Source: Planctomycetota bacterium (GTDB lineage: Bacteria; Planctomycetota; UBA11346). From it: DNA of 60,830 nucleotides. The notes beneath the pieces were generated by a model. That model was not told where the DNA came from. It did no database searches and saw only the letters and a program-made list of their open reading frames with translations. Both the position numbers and the translations under genes were made by a program. Where the stretch lies: assembly GCA_007695355.1 (NCBI GenBank), contig REDX01000164.1, positions 1 through 60,830 on the forward strand. Direction: 5' to 3'. Shown in pieces: positions 31,550 through 40,894 of the stretch; the first letter of the stretch is position 1, and each line of letters begins with the position of its first letter.

Positions 31550-32127
31550 GCCTGCACCCCAAAGACGTCTTCTTCATAGGCCGTGACGGCGGTCTGCACC
31601 AGTTCTTGCTGCAACTGTGCATCAAGGTTCCGGCGAATCACGGCTTCAGCGACTTGGGTGGCGATCACTGCCACCTCTTCGCGCAGGGCCACCACCGCGC
31701 CGTGGCGGGCGGTGTCGATATCACGAAGGGCGCGAACGCGCAGCCGATCGGCCTCGGCACGACCCGCCTCGACAATGCGATTCTTGTGCTCGTTACCTTC
31801 GGCTTCGGCACGGCGAATCATCTCGGCGATCTTGGCTTCGGCTCCGGCCAATTGGCGATCTAATTCGGCCTGCAATTCGGCAGACCGACGGTTATTGGCT
31901 TCGGCCTGCTCGATCTGCGAAGCGATACGCGCTTCCCGAGCATCAATGGCTGAGACCACCGGCTTAATGCCCCACTTCAACACAATCAGCACCGCCACCA
32001 CGAAGGCAAAGAGGCCGAAGAAGAAGTCGGGGATGCTATTGGCGATAAACTCGATCATCACGTCCTCATTTCCCCAGTCCGGGGACTCGGGATCCAGGGT
32101 GAACGGGCTATCACCACCACTGGACAT
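31546..32127 (-). CDS. atpF: ATP synthase b subunit
   Basis: 193 residues. One N-terminal membrane helix ('FFFGLFAFVVAVLIVLKW', about 33-50) is followed by a long Glu/Ala/Arg coiled coil, the peripheral stalk. The residues before the helix are more numerous than usual; an in-frame ATG at 32058, giving MIEFIANS, is a possible alternative start. Confidence 0.92.
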   Translation of the reverse strand: MSSGGDSPFTLDPESPDWGNEDVMIEFIANSIPDFFFGLFAFVVAVLIVLKWGIKPVVSAIDAREARIASQIEQAEANNRRSAELQAELDRQLAGAEAKIAEMIRRAEAEGNEHKNRIVEAGRAEADRLRVRALRDIDTARHGAVVALREEVAVIATQVAEAVIRRNLDAQLQQELVQTAVTAYEEDVFGVQA

Positions 32128-32164
32128 TCATGCCCAGGGGGGGCGATTTCCAGGTACCACCCGA

Positions 32165-32392
32165 TCAGAGGATCAGGCAGAGCAGACCAACCACCACGCC
32201 GAAGAGGGCTACGCCTTCAATCAGCGCGGCGGCGATAATCATGGTACCCTTGAGGTCACCAGCGGCAGAGGGCTGACGGGCAATGCCTTCAAGGGCAGCG
32301 GCGGCCAGCTTGGAGATACCGAGACCAGCACCGATGACAGCGAAAGCGGCGGCGATGCCGGCACCGATGGGAGCAAGGCTGATGACGTCCAT
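32165..32392 (-). CDS. atpE: ATP synthase c subunit
   Basis: 75 residues in two membrane helices joined by the polar loop 'ARQPSA'. The ion-binding carboxylate is Glu59 (ALIEGVALFG). The helix-1 Gln and the Ser after Glu that mark Na+-binding rings are both absent, so the ring is predicted to carry H+. The start at 32392 has AAGGAG 8 nt upstream; the frame is open 24 bp further but without a binding site. Confidence 0.95.
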   Translation of the reverse strand: MDVISLAPIGAGIAAAFAVIGAGLGISKLAAAALEGIARQPSAAGDLKGTMIIAAALIEGVALFGVVVGLLCLIL

Positions 32393-32437
32393 GAAAAGAC
32401 TCCTTCGATTGCACACCCCATTGTGGGGTGATGGGGG

Positions 32438-33574
32438 TTAATGATCAGGATGCACCGAGGCACCCACGAAGAGGGCGCTCAGCAGGGTGAAAACGTAGGC
32501 TTGGATAAACGAAACCAAGAGCTTCAGCAGGAAAATCGCCACAGCAATGAGGATGCCAAAGCCGCCAAGGGCAGTTGCCATGATTTCGCTGGCACCCGCC
32601 GAAATAACAATGAAGAAAAGGGTGGTGAAACTCAAGACCACCACATGGCCGGCAAACATATTGGCAAACAAACGAATCGCCAAGGCGGCAGGCTTAATGA
32701 TCAAACCCGCCACTTCAATGACCGCCAAAATAAGCCAAATGCCCAACCCCATGGGGTTGAGGGTGAAGGGCACGGGGACCAAGGTTTTCCAGTAGGTGCC
32801 CACCCCCTGCGCCCGCATACCGCAAAAGAGCATGGTTACCAAGGTGGCGAAGGCGAAAGCCCCGGTAATCGCAATATGGGCCGAGGCAGCGCCGCCCCCC
32901 GGCACCAAACCAAAGAGATTAAAGGCCAGAACCGCGAAGAAAATCGCGGTAAAATGGGCAGTCCAGGCATCGCCATGATGGATATTGGGGCGCACCACCT
33001 CGTTACGAATGTAGATGGTGACAGCCTCAATCATGTGCTGAACCCGATTCACCGGCTTCAACTGTTCAGGACGACGGCGGCCCCAAACGCAGACAAAGAG
33101 GGCTACCAGCAGCAGGGCAACGCTGCCGAAGAAGGTCATATGATTGAAAAAGGCCAGGGGCTTGGGGAAAGTGCCAATTACCGCCTGGTTTTCCGCCAGG
33201 GCCATGGCCTGGGCCAGGGAATTGGCGTCAAAGGCCAATTCACCTTCGCGGAGTTCTTGAACCCGCAGCACGTACTCGCCGGCCCAGGTCAGTTGACTGG
33301 CAGTGGGCTCGACGGTGCCAAAAGCTGGGTCTACCTTCAGATATTTAAAGGCGTAATCGGCATATTTAGGGGAATTAAAGATCAGTAGGGGGCGCCCGGT
33401 GGGATCCCAGGCCGGCCATGGCAAACTGTGATGCTTAAGCGCACCGATAAAGGAAAAGCCGCCGCTGGCCGCTTCTGCCGTTGGCGCCGATTGCTCGAGT
33501 TCGACGGCTGCTGCCGCGGAAGCGTCAACCGTCTCGGCTGTCTCGGCCGCAGGGTATTCCAAGATATCATCCAC
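32438..33574 (-). CDS. atpB: ATP synthase a subunit
   Basis: 378 residues, longer than most because of an Ala/Glu-rich N-terminus and an extra extramembrane segment of about 120 residues before the first helix (about 147-165). The essential stator Arg is in 'IRLFANMFAGH', and the following helices are standard. The start is taken as GTG at 33574, with GGAG 7 nt upstream. The frame also offers TTG at 33580, which would sit too close to that site. It overlaps the preceding gene by 8 bp. Confidence 0.92.
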   Translation of the reverse strand: MDDILEYPAAETAETVDASAAAAVELEQSAPTAEAASGGFSFIGALKHHSLPWPAWDPTGRPLLIFNSPKYADYAFKYLKVDPAFGTVEPTASQLTWAGEYVLRVQELREGELAFDANSLAQAMALAENQAVIGTFPKPLAFFNHMTFFGSVALLLVALFVCVWGRRRPEQLKPVNRVQHMIEAVTIYIRNEVVRPNIHHGDAWTAHFTAIFFAVLAFNLFGLVPGGGAASAHIAITGAFAFATLVTMLFCGMRAQGVGTYWKTLVPVPFTLNPMGLGIWLILAVIEVAGLIIKPAALAIRLFANMFAGHVVVLSFTTLFFIVISAGASEIMATALGGFGILIAVAIFLLKLLVSFIQAYVFTLLSALFVGASVHPDH

Positions 33575-33950
33575 CGGCAATCTCCGTCGCGCTCATGGCA
33601 GATACGGCTTTGACACTCAAACTCCGCGCCACCAGGGCACTGTCAATGATCAAGGCAGCGACGAGACCAGCAGCCGCAGCCAGACAGGCAGTTAAAAGGT
33701 GGACTTCTGGCACCTGCGCCATGAGCAAACAAAAAACCGCCACCAGTACCAAGCGCAGCATCATGCCGCCAACAATGCCCGCCAATACCGCGGTTACGCC
33801 ATGGGCCGCCACCAAGCGCAGGGTGACCAGACCCATTAGCGCCGTTACCGCGGTAAGGCCCGAAGCGGCCAGCAAGGCCAATGAATAGGGCCCCTGCGGA
33901 AGGATCAGGCCCAGCACAGCCAAGCACAGCGCTGGCAGCAGGGCCATCAT
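33567..33950 (-). CDS. ATP synthase I-like accessory membrane protein
   Basis: 127 residues with four predicted membrane helices and almost no loops. Its position just before atpB and its size match the poorly conserved AtpI/AtpR-type proteins that accompany F-ATPase operons and are linked to c-ring assembly or Mg2+ uptake. I cannot assign the subfamily by eye. The ATG overlaps the stop of the upstream gene (ATGA). Confidence 0.65.
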   Translation of the reverse strand: MMALLPALCLAVLGLILPQGPYSLALLAASGLTAVTALMGLVTLRLVAAHGVTAVLAGIVGGMMLRLVLVAVFCLLMAQVPEVHLLTACLAAAAGLVAALIIDSALVARSLSVKAVSAMSATEIAGG

Positions 33951-34354
33951 CGCAGGAACTCCTTGACCACCTGATAAAGGCCGGCCGCGATAAAGAAGAG
34001 GGCGCCGCCAACCATCCCCCAGGGCAGGGAGTCAAGCCAGACATCAATGCCATAACCAATGCCCAGGCCAATCATCACCGAGGCGGCAAGAACATAGCCA
34101 ACGTGCAGGCCCTGCCAGTGGCCGTTGGTGGCATGAGCGGGGCGGCTATCCTGATCTTGACTATTCTGCGCTTGGTCAGATTGAGACGACTCGAGATTCC
34201 CCCCCCTTGGCTCTGGCGGCAGGGCCTGCGACCAGAGTCCCACCGGCCCAATCAGCGCAGAGCCTTGGGCGACAGCACAGGTCACTGGCCGAGCAGGAAG
34301 CCAGGCGCCGAGCGGCAGCATACGAAATGGTGAATCGACCATGGGGGACGGCAC
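33947..34354 (-). CDS. AtpZ/AtpI-type (ATPase gene 1) protein, first gene of the atp operon
   Basis: 135 residues. The C-terminal half has two membrane helices with the family wording 'GLGIGYGIDVWL' and 'GGALFFIAAGLYQVV'. The N-terminal half (about 1-80) is polar, Pro/Gln/Ser-rich and unlike known members. The GTG start at 34354 is supported by AGGAG 5 nt upstream. The operon promoter should lie in 34355-34582; a TTGACA on the minus strand at 34410-34415 is a weak -35 candidate without a clear -10. Confidence 0.7.
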   Translation of the reverse strand: MPSPMVDSPFRMLPLGAWLPARPVTCAVAQGSALIGPVGLWSQALPPEPRGGNLESSQSDQAQNSQDQDSRPAHATNGHWQGLHVGYVLAASVMIGLGIGYGIDVWLDSLPWGMVGGALFFIAAGLYQVVKEFLR

Positions 34355-34582
34355 CGTAACTCCTGTGCTGCAATTTGGAGGAGTTGGCAGTGTGGTCTCC
34401 CCTTTCCTCTGTCAACAAGGGGCAATGTGGCATGGATAGAAGATGCAAGGTCTTACCCCTTCCAGCTTCCACAAAACTCAATCAAGGCCTCTAACACCTT
34501 CCAGTGAGGCCAGTAAACAACTGGAATTCACCATCGAACCGGCCATGCTCGGTTTGACAGCCACCAACGCCAGGAGATGCCC

Positions 34583-35230
34583 ATGCACCCATTCCGCGCC
34601 CTACTGATAACTGCCCTCTGCTGCAGCCCCCTGCTGGCCGCCGATGACGAGGCCGTCGCCGCCCTGGAAGGCGGCACCCCGCTGCCCGCGGGAGAACACC
34701 ACTTCACCTTCCCCAGCATTGCCAAGCAAAGCATTAGTTTCATCTCCGAGGCCGATGAGCGCATCGCTGGTGTCGTCGCCTTCTCTGGGGAAGCCGCCCT
34801 CGGCCATGCCACCTTTGATGTCAACGGCGGCAGTGGCAGCGCCTCGCTCAGCCTGGCAGTTGCCGATATGCGCACCGGTGACGCCACCCGCGACGAACAT
34901 ATGTGGAGCAGCGGCTGGCTCGATGCTGAAAACCATCCCACCATCACCTTTTCTGATGTCAGCTTGCGCCAGCGTTCGCCAACCGTATGGGAAGTTACCG
35001 GCACCTGGACGATCAAGGGCGTAAGCCGCGAGAAGACCAGCCTCGCCAATATCCGCTTTATCCCCACCTTCCCGCGCTTTGGCGAGAATATTGTGCGGGT
35101 GCGCACCAGCTTTGACATTCCAATCAAGGAATTCGGCATTACCAATGCAGCCGTGGGCACCCCTGCGGTGGCCGAAGTTTGGCAGATTGAAGTTACCCTG
35201 CTTGGTAAATTGGGCGCCAAAGAGGAATGA
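34583..35230 (+). CDS. YceI family periplasmic protein
   Basis: 215 residues with a signal peptide (about 1-20). The YceI lipocalin-like barrel is recognisable by 'GHATFDVNGG', 'RDEHMWSSGWLDAENHPTI' and 'WEVTGTWTIKGVSRE'. The family binds isoprenoid-type lipids in the periplasm. Of two ATGs 6 bp apart, the second is chosen because AGGAG is 6 nt before it and only 0-1 nt before the first. It is divergent from the atp operon. Confidence 0.88.
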   Translation: MHPFRALLITALCCSPLLAADDEAVAALEGGTPLPAGEHHFTFPSIAKQSISFISEADERIAGVVAFSGEAALGHATFDVNGGSGSASLSLAVADMRTGDATRDEHMWSSGWLDAENHPTITFSDVSLRQRSPTVWEVTGTWTIKGVSREKTSLANIRFIPTFPRFGENIVRVRTSFDIPIKEFGITNAAVGTPAVAEVWQIEVTLLGKLGAKEE

Positions 35231-35739
35231 GCCGAGCCTCGCGCAGCTGTGGCATCGGCGCCCTGATAACCCTCGGCTTGTGCCTTTCCATCATCCCCCT
35301 GGCATGGTTATTTGACCGCGCCAGCGGGGTGACCGGCTGGGAAATGGCGGAGGTGGACAGCGAGATGCTGGCGGCAGCCAGCGAGGCCGAGGACCGTCAA
35401 TCCTTTCTCGATCTCTTTGGCTTTAGCGAGCGTGATCCGGTAAGCGAGCAGCTAAGCCTCATCGGCCGCACCGGGCCCTTCACCCAGCGCGGCCAAATGA
35501 CGCGCTTTGTTTGGGTTGCCCCAGAGCGGATAATCGATTCGCCCTTTGGCCCCCTCATCGTCTTTGACCGCAGCGCCGGCGAAGAGCTGCTGCAGGCGCA
35601 AAGCCTGCGCAATATTGCCCGCCTGACTACGGTGGCGATGGCCCTGCTCGCCAGCCTCCTCGCCATCGGCTGGCTGAGCTTACGGCGCCGCCGCCCAGCG
35701 ACGCATCGCAATGCTATCGATGGCAATCCGGCGGGGTAA
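35227..35739 (+). CDS. Hypothetical two-span membrane protein
   Basis: 170 residues. Membrane helices lie at about 9-30 and 133-151, with an extracytoplasmic region of about 100 residues between them and an Arg-rich cytoplasmic tail. No family is recognised. It overlaps the YceI gene by 4 bp, suggesting a joint envelope role. The last 60 bp overlap the end of the convergent SDR gene. Confidence 0.65.
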   Translation: MSRASRSCGIGALITLGLCLSIIPLAWLFDRASGVTGWEMAEVDSEMLAAASEAEDRQSFLDLFGFSERDPVSEQLSLIGRTGPFTQRGQMTRFVWVAPERIIDSPFGPLIVFDRSAGEELLQAQSLRNIARLTTVAMALLASLLAIGWLSLRRRRPATHRNAIDGNPAG

Positions 35740-36390
35740 ATCCACCAAGTAGCGGGTGGCCTCGGCGACGTCCTCGGGCTGAATCATCGCCTCGTCATCC
35801 AGATCCGGACGGGTTGCCCGTACCATATCCGTAGCCACCCCGCCGGGCATTATACAGGCAACGCGCACCCCAAAGGGTTGCGCCTCCGCGCAGAGAGACT
35901 TGGTAAACCCGGCAATCGCATGCTTGGAGGCAGTGTAGGCAGCCTGATTCGGGTAACCACGATGGGATACCACCGAGCCGATCGTAATAATCGTGCCCGC
36001 TTCAGCTAAGCGCATGTGGCGAAAGGCGGCGCGGCAACAGGCAAAGGTGCCCAATACATTGACCCGCATGATCTCCTCTAAAAGGCCATCGTCAGTGTCG
36101 ACAAAGGGGCGGTTGACAGCAATACCGGCATTGGCCACCAGGACATCTAAACGGCCGTGCCGAGCCACAATCTCTGCCACCAACTCATCAACCGCCGCAC
36201 TATCGGTCATATCACAAGCCCGGGGATGGGCCTCACAGCCGAATCCGCGCAGCTCCTCGGCCTGCTGGGTTAAGGGCTCCAGCCGCCGCCCACAACCATA
36301 GATCACGGTCCCTGGCGCCGCAAAATGGCGGGCGATGGCGGCACCGATGCCACTTCCAGCCCCGGTAATCAACATAATGCGCTCTGCCAT
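35680..36390 (-). CDS. Short-chain dehydrogenase/reductase
   Basis: 236 residues from the chosen ATG. The classical SDR motifs are present: TGAGSGIG (9-16) for the cofactor, 'NAGI' for fold stability, 'GSVVS' for the catalytic Ser and 'YTASK' for the catalytic Tyr/Lys pair. An Arg pair after beta-2 (GCGRRLE) suggests NADP(H). The substrate is unknown. ATGs at 36390 and 36402 both have purine-rich upstream sequence. The longer frame runs into the MITE-like repeat and is rejected. Confidence 0.85.
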   Translation of the reverse strand: MAERIMLITGAGSGIGAAIARHFAAPGTVIYGCGRRLEPLTQQAEELRGFGCEAHPRACDMTDSAAVDELVAEIVARHGRLDVLVANAGIAVNRPFVDTDDGLLEEIMRVNVLGTFACCRAAFRHMRLAEAGTIITIGSVVSHRGYPNQAAYTASKHAIAGFTKSLCAEAQPFGVRVACIMPGGVATDMVRATRPDLDDEAMIQPEDVAEATRYLVDLPRRIAIDSIAMRRWAAAP

Positions 36391-36529
36391 CTCTCTCCCC
36401 ATGCCACCCCCCTCCCGTCGCCAGCGCGAACAGCCAGCCCTGGACCTGTCAATGGCAGCGACAATGAACCCGCAGTCAAGCCCCTGCGTTTTGGCATGAG
36501 GAAAGCTAATGTCTAGGAGATCAGACCTC

Positions 36530-36688
36530 GTCGTCTGAGTCAAGCAGAGTGCAGCATATCCGCAGCCCCAGAATGCTGGATTCAAGGCGGGATGACGACG
36601 GTGTGGCAACGCCACAGCGAGGAAATCCCAACGCAGAAGACGGCGTTCCGCGGCAAGGATAGGTTGCAGGATTTCTAGCGCAGACCAC
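36530..36688. mobile_element. 159-bp MITE-like element, copy 2
   Basis: Same length as the element at 14523-14681 and roughly 90 % identical by eye. Its terminal inverted repeats are more decayed (GTCGTCTGAG against GCGCAGACCAC at the right end), so it may be the older copy. It lies between the divergent SDR and EboD-like genes. The rest of 36391-36726 shows no gene. Confidence 0.72.
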
Positions 36689-36726
36689 TAGGGCAGCCGC
36701 CACAGCGGCGATAGGTGAGGACAGCC

Positions 36727-37926
36727 ATGCAACATCGCTATTCGGTACAGGTCTCTTGGGAGATGCGCCTGCATTTTACCAATCAAACCTTCGCCCTCGA
36801 TAATGATTGCCTCCTGCGGGTACTCAGCGAAGGCGAACCACCGCCAAGTCAGCGCCCTCGGCGCTGCCTCATTTTCATCGATTCAGGTGCCCTTGCCGCC
36901 GATCCCGGCTTAAACGCCCGCATTCACGCCTGGTTTGCCCACCATGCCGAGGCCGGCATCCACCTTGCCGCCGAGCCACAAATCGTCAGCGGTGGCGAAA
37001 GCGCCAAAGATGGCCTCGCCATTGCCGAGCGGGTAGGCCGCTGCTGCCTCCAGCACGGCATCTGCCGTCACAGTTTTATCATCATTATTGGCGGCGGTGC
37101 TGTCCTCGATGCGGTGGGCCTGGGTGCCAGCCTGGTTCACCGTGGGGTTCGTCAAATTCGCATGCCCAGCACCGTGTTGGCCCAGGACGATGCGGGACTA
37201 GGGGTCAAGAATGGAGTCAATGCCTTCGGCAATAAAAACTTCTTCGGCACCTTCCAGCCACCCTGGGCGGTCATTAACGATGCGGCCTTTGTCGCCCTCT
37301 GTCCCGAACGCGAGCGTCGCTCCGGACTCGCCGAGGCGGTGAAAGTGGCAATTATCAAGGATGCGCGCTTTTTTAGCTGGCTGGCTGGGCACGCCCCGCA
37401 GTTGCTCGACCGCCAGCGTCCCGAGCTCCTCCAGCAGGCGATTCAGCGCTGCGCCGAACTGCACCTTGATCATATTACCGGTAATGGCGATCCCTTTGAA
37501 CAGGGCTCCTCCAGACCCCTGGATTTCGGCCACTGGTCGGCCCACTGCCTCGAGGTCCTCTCCCAGCACCGCCTCAACCATGGCGAGGCGGTGGCCATCG
37601 GCATCGCCATTGATTGCTGCTACGCCGTGGCCATCGGCGCCTTAAGCCAGCACGAATGTGCCGCCGTCCTCGACTGCCTCGAGACCATCGGCTTTCGCCT
37701 TTGGGACCAAGCCCTGCACCTACGCGACGCCCACGGCCAGCGCTGCATTTTCCAAGGCCTTCAGCAATTCCGTGAACATCTCGGCGGTGAATTAACCCTG
37801 GCCATGCCCCGCGGCCTAGGTGCACGCCAAGACATTGGGACCTACGATCTGCAACTTGCTGAACACGCCCTGCTGCAGTTGGCAAAACGCAGCAAGCAGC
37901 GGATCGGCCATCTTACTCAATCTTGA
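36727..37926 (+). CDS. EboD-like sugar-phosphate cyclase (3-dehydroquinate synthase fold)
   Basis: 399 residues. NAD-binding 'IIIGGGAVLDAVG' and the strongly conserved block 'HRGVRQIRMPSTVLAQ' with 'GVKNGVNAFGNKNFFGTF' match EboD more closely than AroB. Metal-ligand segments 'AEAVKVAIIKD' and 'LNHGEAVAIG' are present. AroB makes 3-dehydroquinate; EboD acts on an unknown substrate in the ebo pathway tied to export of small molecules. None of the other ebo genes is adjacent. The start at 36727 has GAGG 6 nt upstream; an in-frame GTG 12 bp earlier is less likely. Confidence 0.8.
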   Translation: MQHRYSVQVSWEMRLHFTNQTFALDNDCLLRVLSEGEPPPSQRPRRCLIFIDSGALAADPGLNARIHAWFAHHAEAGIHLAAEPQIVSGGESAKDGLAIAERVGRCCLQHGICRHSFIIIIGGGAVLDAVGLGASLVHRGVRQIRMPSTVLAQDDAGLGVKNGVNAFGNKNFFGTFQPPWAVINDAAFVALCPERERRSGLAEAVKVAIIKDARFFSWLAGHAPQLLDRQRPELLQQAIQRCAELHLDHITGNGDPFEQGSSRPLDFGHWSAHCLEVLSQHRLNHGEAVAIGIAIDCCYAVAIGALSQHECAAVLDCLETIGFRLWDQALHLRDAHGQRCIFQGLQQFREHLGGELTLAMPRGLGARQDIGTYDLQLAEHALLQLAKRSKQRIGHLTQS

Positions 37927-37999
37927 GCCAGCCCCCCCAAAAAAAAGATCGGTGACTGAATTCCCAGCAGTGACTTCTGCCGAGGGCTGCTAGACTGTC

Positions 38000-40801
38000 A
38001 TGAGCATGAGCACCGAGGACATCGCCCGCGCCGAAACGGTGGGCTTTTCGCAGATGGTCGTCCCGGCCAGTATGCTGGGCAAAGGCCATCGCATTGGCCC
38101 CTATGAAATCATCAGACCCCTCGGCCGTGGCGGGGTGGGAGTGGTCTATCATGCCCGCGTGATCGAGAGCTGCGCCCTGCCCGTGGGCCGCGAAGTAGCA
38201 CTGAAAGTCCTGCGTCAAGAACACCTCTCAGAGGCTGATCACCGACGCTTTACCAGGGAAGCTGCCTACCTTCAAGCCCTAAGCCATCATGGCATTACGC
38301 GAATCTATGACATCGGCGACTACCACGGCCGGCCCTATATGGTCATGGAATTAGTTGATGGACAGTGCCTTGACGACCTGCTTAACCGACGCGATAGCGC
38401 CGAACCCAGCGCCCTTGCCCCAGGCCATGCCTCTGATTTGGTTATCCAGGTACTCGAAGCTCTCCACGTCGCCCATATCGCCGGCATTACTCACCGCGAC
38501 CTGAAACCCGGTAATCTGATGATCACCCCGGCTGGCCAGGTGAAGGTTCTTGACTTTGGCATGGCGCAGCGAGTGGGCGGCGAAAGTCGCCTTACCGCTT
38601 CTGGATCCATCCTTGGCACCCCCGCCTATATGAGCCCCGAGCAAGCCCGGGGTCATCGCGAATGGATTGGCGCTCACTCCGACATCTACGCCATGGGTGC
38701 AGTGCTCTACGAATTGGTTACCGGCTACCAGCCCTTCCGCGCAGAAAATTCCGTGGCCGTCCTACGCGCGATTATTGAAGAACCCCTCACGCCCCCTTCA
38801 CAATTGGTACCCAATCTACCCGTCCACCTTGAGACCATCATTCTCACCAGCATGGCCAAGGATCCCAGAGACCGCTACCCAAGCGCTGAATCCATGGCCG
38901 AGGACCTGCGCCGCTTTCGCCGTGGCAATAAACCCCGAGCCCAGCGCATACCCTTCTATCGACCCTGGCTGCGGGCCGCCTATTACCACCGCAGTGTCAT
39001 TGCCACTTCTGGCCTAGTTCTTTTTGCCGTTTCCGCAGTGGCGACGGCTGCCATCGCTCAACCCTGGGCACAAGAAAAGCCCCCAGAGCTAACGCCCACG
39101 CCCATACTCATCGCCAATGATGCCCCGGACCCCTGGCTAACCAACTGGCAGCATCCAGAATCCCTTGGCGCCTCCATTACTGCCGCCGCTCGCTGGGATC
39201 AAGAACGGGCCCCTGGCCTTACCATTTTTACGCCGGTTCAACCCGATAATCGAGATCGTAGTATCACCGCAGAGTCCGATGTGCGCATACGCTTCACCGC
39301 CCAGCACCAACGAGGTGGCACACCCGCCCGGATCCTCTTTAGCGATCGCAGTCTCGGCCAAGGCTATAGCCTGGTACTTGGCGAAAACCTGCGCCTTAAG
39401 CGCCCGCGACTTGGTGAAAGTAGTCAGCAACTGGCCATTATCTCTAGCAACCCCTGGCCTGACGATGAACCGGAAACGATTTTCACCATAGAACGGCAAG
39501 GAAATGTCATTGAAGTTTATGCTCAATCGCCTCGATTGAACAACGGCCCCGCAAGCCTCGTCCTGCGCCACGTTGACCTGATCCCCCTCGAAGGATCCGA
39601 TCACAGCGGCATTCACTTCCTTATCCAACCGGATAGCACCGCCATTCGTCAAATCACCATTGAGCGACGACGGCGCTCGGAAATGGTTTCCCGCCTTGAA
39701 CTCGGCGACGCCCTGCGCCAGGACGGCCAATTTGTCCGCGCCGAGCGGTTTTACCGGGATTTCCTCCGCGATTTTCCTGATTCACCACGGGCCCGAGATG
39801 CTCGCTATCGCCGCGGCCTCTGCCTGAGCGCCCTAGGACGTCATAATGAAGCCCTCGAAGTCTTTCTTCAGGTGGCGGCCGAATCCGAAAATGACCCCCT
39901 CTACTCAGTTTCCGCAAGCTTTCAGGCCTGGCAATCCACCCTCAGACTAGGCCGACTCAGTGAGGCCGAACGCTACTTCGAATCAATTCGTTCGCGCTAC
40001 GATCTCGCTACGTTGCTTGCCTATGCCAGTGAAGACTTGATTAGCGCCCTACCCCAGCGCTATATCGACACTGCCCGCCAAGAAGGCCCGATTGACCCCT
40101 GGCGCGCCATTTCCCTCTTCGATACCGCCGCCGATATCGGCGAATACCTTCAATTAGTCCCGGTTCAAGCCGCTGCCCGCATTGGTGCCGCAGATATCCT
40201 AGCCAGCCTCGAACGCTGGGAGGAGGCAGAAGAGCGACTGCTGCAAATCTTGGCCAACGAACAGACAGGACGCCAAATACGGCTAGGGACCCTTGTTCGC
40301 CTGGCCCAAATGCAACGTCTACGCGAGGAGTATCAGGCTGCCGAAGCCACCTACCGCATCGCCCTGGAACTCGCCGATAATCCCCATGGAGATTTCGCAC
40401 AATGGACGCGATTATGGCTTTCTGATCTCCTTACCACTATGAATCGCCACACCGAAACCTATTCCCTATGGAATGATTTATCATCCTACGATTCGCTGGT
40501 TGGCGCCATCGCCCGCAACCTGCTTGGTCCATTAATCGACATGCCATTAGATGGCCCCCCCCATCGCATCAACGACATCGCTTACTTTAACGCCATTGCC
40601 GGAATCCTCGCCGGCAATCGGGATCGTTTTGAAGAATGGTTTCAAACCGCCCTTTCATTAAGTGAACCCTTCGAATGGCCCCAACTCCTGCTTGGCGACG
40701 CTTGGCAAAGCGAAGAACATCTCATGCAAACCTGGCATCGCTATCCTTCGCGCATCAATGTACGGGATCCTGAGATGGACGCTGGCTACCCTGTCGACTA
40801 G
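38000..40801 (+). CDS. Membrane Ser/Thr protein kinase with TPR sensor
   Basis: 933 residues. The kinase domain (about 34-310) has GRGGVGVVY, Lys69 (VALKV), HRDLKPGN (165-172), DFG (185-187) and SPE (212-214). One membrane helix (about 333-353) leads to a beta-rich domain (about 375-555), similar in position and style to the tail of the kinase at 19645, and then TPR repeats (about 560-830). It resembles planctomycete kinases that scaffold or sense envelope components. No Shine-Dalgarno sequence is seen at either of two ATGs 6 bp apart. It stands alone, convergent with the chemotaxis-like operon. Confidence 0.9.
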   Translation: MSMSTEDIARAETVGFSQMVVPASMLGKGHRIGPYEIIRPLGRGGVGVVYHARVIESCALPVGREVALKVLRQEHLSEADHRRFTREAAYLQALSHHGITRIYDIGDYHGRPYMVMELVDGQCLDDLLNRRDSAEPSALAPGHASDLVIQVLEALHVAHIAGITHRDLKPGNLMITPAGQVKVLDFGMAQRVGGESRLTASGSILGTPAYMSPEQARGHREWIGAHSDIYAMGAVLYELVTGYQPFRAENSVAVLRAIIEEPLTPPSQLVPNLPVHLETIILTSMAKDPRDRYPSAESMAEDLRRFRRGNKPRAQRIPFYRPWLRAAYYHRSVIATSGLVLFAVSAVATAAIAQPWAQEKPPELTPTPILIANDAPDPWLTNWQHPESLGASITAAARWDQERAPGLTIFTPVQPDNRDRSITAESDVRIRFTAQHQRGGTPARILFSDRSLGQGYSLVLGENLRLKRPRLGESSQQLAIISSNPWPDDEPETIFTIERQGNVIEVYAQSPRLNNGPASLVLRHVDLIPLEGSDHSGIHFLIQPDSTAIRQITIERRRRSEMVSRLELGDALRQDGQFVRAERFYRDFLRDFPDSPRARDARYRRGLCLSALGRHNEALEVFLQVAAESENDPLYSVSASFQAWQSTLRLGRLSEAERYFESIRSRYDLATLLAYASEDLISALPQRYIDTARQEGPIDPWRAISLFDTAADIGEYLQLVPVQAAARIGAADILASLERWEEAEERLLQILANEQTGRQIRLGTLVRLAQMQRLREEYQAAEATYRIALELADNPHGDFAQWTRLWLSDLLTTMNRHTETYSLWNDLSSYDSLVGAIARNLLGPLIDMPLDGPPHRINDIAYFNAIAGILAGNRDRFEEWFQTALSLSEPFEWPQLLLGDAWQSEEHLMQTWHRYPSRINVRDPEMDAGYPVD

Positions 40802-40894
40802 CAACAGGGCAATACAACGACAGGGGTTCGACCGCATCGAAATACTGAAACTTCAGAATCGCATGATTGCCATACCATTCGCAAGGGTCCAACG

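Noticed and set aside
34552-34557. TTGACA as -35 box for the YceI gene
   Set aside because: It lies only about 26 bp from the start codon, leaving no room for a -10 box and leader.
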